The translations under genes were made by a program, and so were the position numbers. A DNA stretch of 64,000 nt from Cyanophora paradoxa. Lineage: Eukaryota; Glaucocystophyceae; Cyanophorales; Cyanophoraceae. The notes beneath the pieces were generated by a model, which did not search any database, was not told where the DNA came from, and worked only from the letters and a program-made list of their open reading frames with translations. Positions within the stretch are counted from its first letter, which is position 1, and each line of letters starts with the position of its first letter. Location of the stretch: the NCBI GenBank assembly GCA_004431415.1, contig QPMI01000017.1, positions 62,001 through 126,000 on the forward strand, read 5' to 3'. Positions 56,123 through 64,000 of this stretch are shown in pieces.

Positions 56123-59100
56123 ATGGAGGACACGGTGCCGCCGAACGACTTCCTCGGTTGTTTAAGGTGCGCCCCGCGCAACGTCAACCGTTCCCGGCGC
56201 CCCGCTGAGCGCTCGAGCAGGCTGCCGACGTTCAGGAGGCTGCAACGGCCCTCGCGTATGGACGAGCGCCCCGGACCGGCCGACTGGGTGCGTGCGCCGC
56301 GGAGCTTTGCGGGGCAGCGCTCCTCCCTTCAGCCGCCTCCGGCTAAATCCCATAGCGATGAGAGAGTACGGGGAAAGAATCGTGTTCGCACGCGCTTCAT
56401 GCGACCAGCGCGAGCCGCCGCGGTGCCGCGCCCGTTCCCGCCGTGACGCCGTCCTGCACGCGCAGCTGGGCGAATCTCCGGCAGAGCACGACATCGTCAA
56501 GGCCATCACTGACATCATCGCCAAGGAGAAGACTCTGGTCCCGGCCTCGCCTCGCCCGCGCCGCCGGCAGGGCCGTGCTCGTGTTGACCGCCGTTGGTGT
56601 GGCCGCGCAGATCTCCCTCAACACGCTGACGGATGAGATCCTCGTGAAGTTGAAGAACGAGGGCAGCACGCGCAAGGCGCGCGGGCCCCGGCGCGGGGCG
56701 CCGGCGCGCCGCCGCCTCTGACCGGGGTCGGCGTGGGCGGGGCGCAGCGGGCGAGCTCCGGGGAGGTCTCCGCCTTCGAGCAGCAGTACGAGAAGCTGAG
56801 CGTGGCGATCCACATGCTGCGGGAGGACCAGAGGACGGCGGTCAACACGCTCGTGACGAGCTGGGACGCCCTCCGCAGGGAGCGCGACGAGGCGATGCGC
56901 AAGGCGACGATGGCCAAGCGCCGCCGCACCAACGACGGCTCCCCGGCGCCCGCCGCGCGCGAGCCGCGCCCCGTCCCGCGCGGCTCGCTGCGGGGCGTGC
57001 GGTCGCCGCGGGCGCGGAGCCCGGCGGGGGGCGGGGCGGGCGAGAAGGGGACGCCGCCCAAGGAGAAGGACCGTGGACCTTCGAGCTGGGCGCGCTCTCC
57101 TTCCGGGGCGGCATGGGCCGCAAGCCTTCCTTCGCCCTCTCCTGGCGCAGCGGGGACTCCCCCGGGCCCGAGGGGGCCGCCCCGGACGCCCTCCCCCCGG
57201 CCCCCTCCGGGGGCGGCGGCGGGGGCGGCGGGGGCGGGCTGCTGCCGCCGGAGCTCGCGGGCCTGAACAGCCCGCAGGCGAGCCCGCGGGACTTTGAGGC
57301 GGCGCCGCTGCCGGCCTCGATGCGGCCGGTCGAGTCGGCGGCGTCGCTCTCGTCGCTGGGGGGCCTCTGCGTGGCGGACGCGGCGGTGCAGACGGAGGTC
57401 GCCGGGCAGCAGCTCCTCGACTCCGTCGCCGCCCTCGAGTCCAAGCTCCGCCAGCACGAGGCCCGCCCCGCCCCGCCTCCCCGTCCCCCGGCCTCTCGCT
57501 CACCCGAGCGGCCCCTCAGATGACGATCGCGACGCTGGCGGAGGAGTCGGCGGGGGTGCGCATCGAGCGGCTCTCGCTGCGGCAGGAGGCGGAGGACTAC
57601 CGCCTCCAGGCGCTGGACGCCCAGGAGGACCTCGCCCTCCTCCGCGACAAGGCCGAGGCGGCGGCGCGCGAGGCGGAGGAGGCGAGGGCGGCCGCTGCGC
57701 AGCGGGCGGCGGAGGCGGCGGAGGCGGTGCGGAAGCTGGAGGAGCAGCAGGCGGCGATGGCGGAGCTGCGGCAGTACAGCGAGACGATGGCGATGACCGC
57801 CGAGGCGGCGGCGAAGGAGCGCAAGCTGCAGACGGACTGGATGCGCGCCATGGCGCTCGAGCGGGAGGCGATCCGGGGGAAGCTGGAGGCGGCGGAGCGG
57901 GCGGCGGAGGAGGCGGCGCGGCAGGCGGCGAAGCGGGAGGGGCAGATCTCGGCGATGAACCGGAAGATGGCGGAGATCGAGCAGTTCACCGAGGAGCTCT
58001 CGCGCCGCCTCACCCAGAGCGACCTCCACCGCTCCGAGCTCCAGGACGAGCTCCTCAGGCGAGCCGCCGCCCCTCGCCTCCGGCCCCCCTTCCTCTCTCT
58101 CTCTCTCTCCCCCCCCCCCCCCCCGCCCCATGCGAGCCGGGGCCTTCGTTCGCAGGGTGGCGAACGAGCGGGAGGACGCGCTGCTGCGGCTCCGCGAGCT
58201 CGAGCTCCTCCACCAGTGCGCCCCCCGGGGGTACGCGGTCTCGCGTCTCGAGCTGCGCCGACGCGCGGCCGGCAGGGGCGTGGAGGCGGGGGTGCCGCGG
58301 GTGCGGGCCGGGGACGGGGAGGAGCACGCCGGGGTGGGCGCGGGGCGGCGCCCGCGGGCCCTGGGGGAGCACGGCGAGGCCTTCTCCGCCTCCGTCTCCG
58401 TCCTCTCCGCCGGCTCCCTCTCCCCGCCCCCCTCCGAGCCCGACTCCGCCGGCGAGGAGCACGTGCGCCCCGGGCCGGCCCCGCCCCTCCCGGCCCGCTG
58501 GCTCACGGCGGGGCGCGCAGCAGGTGCCGCCGCCCAAGCGGGGCGTCACGATGGCGCTGGCCGAGTTCCACGCGCCGGGGAGCCCGCTGCGGGGGCGCCG
58601 CGCCGGCCCGCGGCGGCCCCGGACGGAGCCGAACACGCCGCGGCGGGGCCCGGCCGCCTCGCCGGTCTCGCCCCGCTCGGCCTCGCCGCCGGCGGCGGGG
58701 CGCGCGCGCTCGGGGTCGTGCGAGGTGGTCACGGCCCTGCCCCTCTCCAGCCGCTCCTCCCCGGCCCTCCCCGAGCGGTCCCAGAGCTTCACCCTCCAGG
58801 CCCGCCCGCCCCTTCCCTCCCGCGGCTGAGGCGGCTGAGGCGAGGCGGCGCAGGAGGTGCGGGGGGCGGTGACGCCGCTGCCGCCGCAGGAGGAATCGCT
58901 GGCGGAGCTCGAGCGCGCCCGCGCCGAGCTCGCCGAGGCCCGCGCCCTCGCCGAGGCCCGCCCCGCCCCGCCCCGCCCCGCCCGCCCTCTGACGCCTCGC
59001 CGCGCCCGCAGGAGCTGGCGCGGGCGCGGGAGGAGCTGGCGGCAGCGCGAGCGGAGCGCGAGGAGCTGGCGCGGGCCCGCGAGGAGCTCGCCGCGGCGCG

Positions 59101-60286
59101 CGCAGCCGCCGCGGAGCTCGAGCAGGCGCGGGCCGAGGCGGCGGCGGCGCGGGCGCGGCGGAGGCGGCGCGGGGCGCGGCGCAGACGCGGGCCGAGGAGT
59201 GCGCGGCCCTGCGGGTGAGCGAGAAGCGCGGCCAGGGTTAGGGTGCGCGGGAGGGGCGCCGAGGGGCGTGCGGCGGCGGGGCAGGCGCAGGCGGAGGCGA
59301 TGGAGGGGGAGCTGGCGTCGCTGCGGGGGGCGGTGGGGAGCCCGGCGCGCGCAGCCGCCGCCAACCTCGCCGCCTCGGCCGAGACCCGCGCCGCCCGCGA
59401 GGCACGCCCCGCCTTGCCCCGCCCCGGGCGCGCCCCCCCTGACTCTGGGCAGCGGGAGGAGGCAGAGGCGCGGGCGCGGCTGGAGCGGGCGGCGGCGGCT
59501 GAGCGGGAGGCGGCAGCGGCACGGCAGCGCGAGGAGAGGGAGGCGGCGGGGCGGCGGGCGGCGGCGGAGGCGGCGGCGGCGGCGCGGCAGGCGGAGGAGG
59601 CGGAGCGGCTGCGGGTGCGGGCGGCGCGGGTGGAGGAGGCGGAGCGTGAGGCGCGCCTGCTGAAGGAGGAGCTGGCGGCGCTGCGGGCCGAGGCCGGCGC
59701 CGCCCGCGAGGAGACCGCCCGCCTCTGCGCCGCCGCGACAGAGCACGCCCGCCTCGTCCGGAGACTCCCCGCGGAGCACAGCGAGGCGCGTCGGCGCCCC
59801 GGCGCCCCCTCTGACCCTCCACGCCCCGCCACTGCTGACGGGGCGAACGTTCGGCCTCCCCCGCAGGGGAACGGTCGCCCCGTGGAGGCGCCGGAGGGGC
59901 AGGGCACGAGGAGGGGGCGGGCGCGGGCGGGGAGCTGGCGGTGCTGCGGCGCCAGGTGGCCGCCCTCGCGCGCGTCCTCGCCGAGACGGAGCCCCTCGTC
60001 GAGCCCAGGCCCGCCCGCCCGCCCCGCCCCGCCCCGCCCGCCCTGCCCTCTCCGCCTGAGCGGCGAGCGCGCAGCTGACGCTCCGGTCGGACTCGTTCGA
60101 GCGGCCCGGCAGCGGCGCCTCCACGCCGGGCGGGGCGCTGGGGCCAGCGCCCCCAGAGCCCCGCCCGGCCCCTCCGCCGCCGCCACTCGGGCGACGGCAC
60201 CGCCTCCGCGGGGCCGAGGCCGGGCCGTCGGCTGCTGGGCGGGGCCCGGCCGGGGCTCGCCGGCCGCGCGCCCGCCGCCCCGGGCC
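56123..60286 (+). CDS. Long coiled-coil protein, unrecognised
   Basis: Starts MEDTVPPNDFLG. Early exons give AQLGESPAEHDIVKAITDII, ISLNTLTDEILVKLKNEG, and SAFEQQYEKLSVAIHMLRED with VNTLVTSWDALRRERDEAMR. A Pro/Ser/Gly-rich disordered region follows, then DAAVQTEVAGQQLLDSVAAL and a long heptad exon (57520-58058: TIATLAEESAGVRIERLSLR to ELSRRLTQSDLHRSELQDEL). GC-AG introns, one holding a (CT)n/(C)n microsatellite, join to VANEREDALLRLRELELLHQ, a basic Ser/Pro region (VSPRSASPPAAGRARSGSC), and very Ala/Glu/Arg-rich coils (ELARAREELAAARAEREE; REARLLKEELAALRAEAGAA). Probably a structural or cytoskeletal protein. No motor or enzyme domain. The 3' limit is uncertain; the next Ala-rich block may belong to it. 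Confidence 0.65.
58085..58133 (+). repeat. (CT)n/(C)n microsatellite inside intron
   Basis: Simple repeat ctctctctctctcccccccc within a GC-AG intron (about 58059-58155) of the coiled-coil gene. A polypyrimidine run of this kind is compatible with the intron's acceptor side. Confidence 0.8.
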
Positions 60287-61160
60287 ATGTCCAAGTCCTT
60301 CCCCGCCCCCGCCAAGCCGGCCCCCGCCGCTGCCGCACCAGCCGCCCCGGCCTCTGCTGCAGCGGCGGAGGCGTCGATCGCGAGCACGGCGGCTGCGGAC
60401 GACTCGCGGATAGCGGCGGCGGCGGCGGAAGCAGCGGCGGCAGCAGCAGCAACGGCAGCAGAAGCAGCAGCAGCGGGCGAGGAGGCGGTGGCCAGCACGC
60501 CCGCTCCGGCAAAGGAGGCGGCGGCCGGCGCTGCGGCAGCAGGCGCGACGCCGGCAGGTGGGGAGGCGGCAGCCGCTGCGGTGGAGACCGCGCCATTGGA
60601 AAGAGAGATGCAGGCGGCGGAGCGGAGGGAAGGAGCGCGGTCGTCGGCGGCGGGCGCGGCGCTTCGAAGCAACGACAGCGGCGCCGCGGAGGCCTCGGCG
60701 GAGGCGGTGGCGGGGCCGGGCCCCGAGGCCGGCGAGGCGGGCCCGCGCCCGCCGTCCAGCCGGCGGCGGAGGCGAAGGCGGTGAAGAAGGGCGCGGCAAA
60801 GGGGCCCGCGGGCGCCGCGGCGCCGCAGAGGGCGGGCGGCGCGGCCGGCGGCAAGGCACCGGCGGGGGCGGCCGCGGCGGGGAGAGGTGCAGCGGGTGCG
60901 GGCGCAGGTGCAGCGGGGCCAGCGGCGGGCGCGGGCCGGCGCGGGCCACGGCGACCGCGAGCTCGAAGCTGGCGCCCGCCCCGGCTCCCGCGAGCCGCCC
61001 CGGGGGTGCAAGTGCAGCCGGGGCCGAGGAGGCAGGCCCGCCGGCAGCGGCCCCGACGCCCCGGCCCCCTGCAGTCGTCTCGGCGAGCAAGGCGCCCGCA
61101 GGCAAGCAGCCCCCGGCGCCCGCAAGCACCAACCGCAAGAAGTCCAAGAAGAAGAAGTGA
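60287..61160 (+). CDS. Ala/Lys-rich low-complexity C-terminal region or separate gene
   Basis: Begins MSKSFPAPAKPAPAAAAPAA, followed by about 140 residues of Ala-rich helix-like sequence (ASIASTAAADDSRIAAAAAE). The frame then has to change twice by splicing: one piece reads PAAEAKAVKKGAAKGPAG, and the last reads SSKLAPAPAPASRPGG and ends STNRKKSKKKK at the stop 61158-61160. This could be histone-H1-like or a ribosome-associated basic tail, but composition alone decides nothing. It may be the 3' part of the preceding coiled-coil gene. Low confidence in exon structure. Confidence 0.35.
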
Positions 61161-62875
61161 GAGTCAGTAATTGCCACTGTTTGCCAGTAGAGCTGAAGCT
61201 TAGCCTCCAGCTGCAGTCGACTACTTTGTAGAGCCCCAGGCCCCTAGGGGCCATATAAAATATATTGAATTGCAATTGTTCCGTTTGCTCGGCGGCCCAG
61301 CCCTTCGAATTTCCCTGGCCGCAGTGGCCCTAAAGCTATGCCTTCCCGGCCTGGCACCCCTCCCAGCCGTCCGAATTCGAACTTCACTGAGTGAGTCAAG
61401 GGCTTCGCCGATCGCGAGTCGGAAGTTCGAATTCTAGCTATATATCATAGTATATTGCAAGGGGGGGTACCCCCTCCCTTGCTCCCCTGGTGAGTTGGTG
61501 CGGCGTACTTTCTGTGTTAGCAATTTTTGTAAGATGCGATTCTTTGCATGCACTCTCGTATAGGTGTGATCGCATCGTAGCCGCTGCGAACGGCGAAAAA
61601 AAATGCAAGGGCGGGGCTGCGCAAACATGTCGAGGTCGCGCCTCACCTGCTATCGCTATATGCGCCAGACCACGTGTTCCTGAATGCTCTCAATGCGCTC
61701 TACAAACTCTGTCATACATGCCCGGGCTCGAGAAGCAACGCGCGGCGCGCTAGGCCGCCTCAAGTACCTGTTGTACCGGGCGCCGGAAAAAAGCGCTCCT
61801 GAGAGTTTGGCGCCTATCGTGTTGCAGTACCCGTACGCTGCTTGGGGGGAATGGAGCAGGGGGGAATGGACGCCGCTTGCTGTGTACAACAGCGTATACG
61901 TAGGCCGCCATGGCGCATAACAGCAAGCGATGTTAACGTTGATCTCTCCGAATGGTTCGCAACCTTGTTCACAATGATGCGGGAAGCACTTCAAGCAGCC
62001 GAAGCGCCCGTGACCACGTCCGCGCCGGGGTCGCCCGTGCAGCACTTGTGTTGCCCGAAGCACCGTGCAGGATGAAGGCGCCAGCGACGCCGCGTTCTCT
62101 CTCGCTCTACGAATACGCTCTCCGTTTCTGACGGACTCCGGTTCAAGCTCAAATTCAGTTACGACGAGCTGTCATGCCGGTGAGCAAGTAGCCAGCGCGC
62201 TAGCTCGGCGCCACGCGCACATATGCATGCGCGTATGTTGACTCGCGGCCAGCGATCCGTAGCAGATGATGCATATGACGGCTTCGCAAGTATTCGCGCC
62301 GCTCTCCAGGACACGCCACGAGCTGACGCGCGCCTCGGCCGCGGCTGTAGATCTGCGTATGCTATGCGCAGCTCCGCTCCGCCGCTCCCCGCCCGCCGCC
62401 CCGCCCGCTGCCTCAGCTTCGTCGACTAGTACTCCAGGTACCGGTTCGCCCCGCCGCGGCCGCTGCTGCTGTGCATCTCGCCCGGCCGCCGCCGCTGGTC
62501 GCCGCGCCGCTAATGCTGCGCACCTCACCCTGCCGCCACCGCTTGGCCCCGCCACCGCTGTCTGGCGCGAGCTGACGCCTCGGCCCTGCGCAGGCTGTGC
62601 GCAGTGCCTGGCCACCTGTCGCTCCGCCGGTTTCCCCGCCGGCTGCCTCAGCTTCGTCGGCTACAGGTTCGCCCCGCCGCTGCCAGGCTGCTGCTGCGCA
62701 TCTCGATCACCCGACCGCCGCCGCTGGGCCCCGCCCCCGCACGGCCGCTGTCCGGGGCGAGCTGACGCCTCGGATATTCGTATGTGCAGGCTATGCGCAG
62801 GGCCCGGCGCCACCTGTCTGTCCTCCCGCTTCCCCGCCCCCCGCCGCCCTCGCCTGCCCGCCAGCCTGGTGCCGC
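61161..62875. other. Region without a supported gene
   Basis: Mixed GC. 61161-62200 is less GC-rich and holds an inverted match (gaattcgaa / ttcgaattc) near 61373-61435. 62260-62870 is Pro/Ala/Arg-rich in every frame and contains imperfect direct repeats (gctgcctcagcttcgtcg at about 62407 and 62641). A 135-residue open frame on the minus strand (61656-62063) shows no recognisable domain. Confidence 0.5.
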
Positions 62876-63013
62876 CGCCCGCCTCGCCACCCCACCGGTA
62901 CCCGGCCGCCTCGCCACCCCAACCGTCCGCCTCGCCACCCCACCCGGCCGCCTCGCCACCCCAACCGTCCGCCTCGCCACCCCACCCGGCCGCCTCGCCA
63001 CCCCGGTCGCCTC
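62876..63013 (+). repeat. Minisatellite of ~17-18-bp units
   Basis: About seven tandem units alternating cgcctcgccaccccaaccgtc and cgcctcgccaccccacccggc-type sequences. All share cgcctcgccaccc. Read in one frame they give (RLATPTV/RLATPPG)n, but no flanking gene supports translation. Confidence 0.85.
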
Positions 63014-63277
63014 CCCCGGCCGCCGGCCCTGCCTCTAGATTTCTGCCCCCCCCTCCCCCTCCCCCCCCCCCAAGTACCCTGCAATATGTACAAGCTTAAG
63101 TACCCCCCCTTGCACCTCCGCGCGCGGCCCGCACTTGCCGCACTTGCACAGGCCCGGGCGCGGTCTGCTAGTAGATCTAGCTTATCTCATGATCATGATC
63201 ATGATCGATATCAGAATTCGAAGCCCTCCGGCGGCGCGCTCCGGCGACACGCCTATATAGCTAGCGCTTTAATTTAG

Positions 63278-63890
63278 CTAGCTATAGGCCTGAAGCTGAA
63301 ATTGTACGCGATATCGATGCGCGCGACGTCGACGCCTTATAATCTCGCTGACTCTCGCTGGCCCACGGGGGTACCGGTACACGTAACGGAGCGCACAGCT
63401 CGCAAAGCGCGGCCCGCAGCTGCAGCGCACAGCAGAAGCGGCCGCCGCACATGTACAGCGGACGCGTCCTCTGGAAGTTCCCGTGCCGTTCGGCGGCGAG
63501 CGTCGGTCAGGGCAGAGCGCCTTCAGGTGAATTCCTCGAGGTCTGCGCCCGCGTATGACATCGCGCCCGCACCGCGGCTCACCGCACCTCTCATCCCTCC
63601 CGGTCACGTGTTCTGCGCCGCGTTCACGTTCGACTGCGCAGAGCTTGAACACTCCCATCGTATCGCGCGCCCCCGGCTCGTTGGCCCGGCCTGGATAGCG
63701 GATCAGCTCCTTGAAGCCGAAGCCAATGTGCGCTAATGCTTGGTTGCGCTGGCCGCCCTGCAGCTGACTGCGCTGGCCGCAGTGGGACGTTCCGATTCCC
63801 GCGAACTGGGAAAGCTCGCCCTACCTGGGGCTATCGATGCCCCCAGACAGCAAGTGCTCACTTGAAGAGCGTCTTCTCCACTTCGTGCAT
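63278..63890 (-). CDS. Possible small gene, unrecognised
   Basis: A two-exon start is frame-consistent. Exon 1 (63862-63890) is MHEVEKTLF plus two bases. A GT-AG intron ends gccagcgcag. Exon 2 from 63767 continues NQLQGGQRNQALAHIGFGFK, ELIRYPGRANEPGARDTMGV and FKLCA. After that the frame stays open to 63278, but the Arg/Cys-rich composition looks unlike the exon 2 protein, so the real 3' structure is unknown. Family not recognised. Confidence 0.3.
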
Positions 63891-64000
63891 GGTGCGCTCG
63901 CCCCGCCCGGCAGGTTCACTTAAAGTCTCACGGGTTTCTTCGCACTCACTCGCAGTGCACTCGGTTCGCGTGAATCCGACCGGCTCCGGGTCTACTCTCG

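Noticed and set aside
61656-62063. 135-codon minus-strand frame
   Set aside because: Contains scattered Cys residues but no motif spacing, no splice context and no similarity I can recognise.
62876-63013. Repeat array considered as CRISPR
   Set aside because: Units are contiguous without unique spacers, too short, and the DNA is nuclear eukaryotic.
62266-63277. Two long Pro/Ala/Ser/Arg frames over the minisatellite
   Set aside because: Composition follows the C-rich repeats in every frame; no start context, domain or splice signals.

Overview
The window is nuclear DNA of a very GC-rich, intron-dense unicellular eukaryote. Proteins such as VPS41, eIF3e, LKB1, MAD2L2/REV7, an EXPERA-type sterol isomerase and a C-terminal-motor kinesin are all cut by many short introns (about 45-70 nt), and no bacterial operon or Shine-Dalgarno layout is seen. 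Introns are C-rich on the sense strand (gcccgccccgcc-like), often carry a CTGAC branch-like pentamer, end in gcag, and very often start with GC instead of GT. A haptophyte-like alga is my best guess. This rests on GC content, intron style and gene content, not on any search.

Left region (1-14530): a giant imperfect palindrome. Two copies of one multi-GAF hybrid histidine kinase gene lie head to head (left 7988->1176, right 8274->14389) around a diverged centre of about 290 bp. Coding arms are nearly identical, while the 5' ends, the flanks and some introns have diverged. The left copy carries an in-frame tandem duplication of the last (receiver) domain, so it should encode two terminal receivers against one in the right copy. 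Both copies share a 7-nt microexon that encodes the N-box of the ATPase domain.

Middle region (15.3-35.3 kb): an F-box/leucine-rich-type gene, a small charged protein, VPS41 (endosome-vacuole tethering), a multi-EF-hand protein with acidic Pro/Glu linkers, a 1-Cys-type peroxiredoxin, a large unrecognised protein, a PH-domain protein, and an emopamil-binding-protein-type sterol isomerase.

Right region (35.7-61.2 kb): kinesin-14, MAD2L2/REV7, LKB1/STK11-type kinase, nicotinate phosphoribosyltransferase, a CDGSH iron-sulfur protein, an RRM-like protein, two unrecognised genes, eIF3e, and a long coiled-coil protein with an Ala/Lys-rich tail. From 61.2 kb to the end, coding signal is weak: a Pro-rich minisatellite and possibly the start of one minus-strand gene near 63.9 kb.

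Gene order is strikingly regular. Almost every gene is divergently paired with its neighbour, with start codons 52-340 bp apart, so strand alternates -,+,-,+ through most of the window. The genes are unrelated in function; what they share is this packing and the splicing style. Exon boundaries marked as resolved were checked by reading frame and splice dinucleotides. Elsewhere only gene span and domain content are supported.
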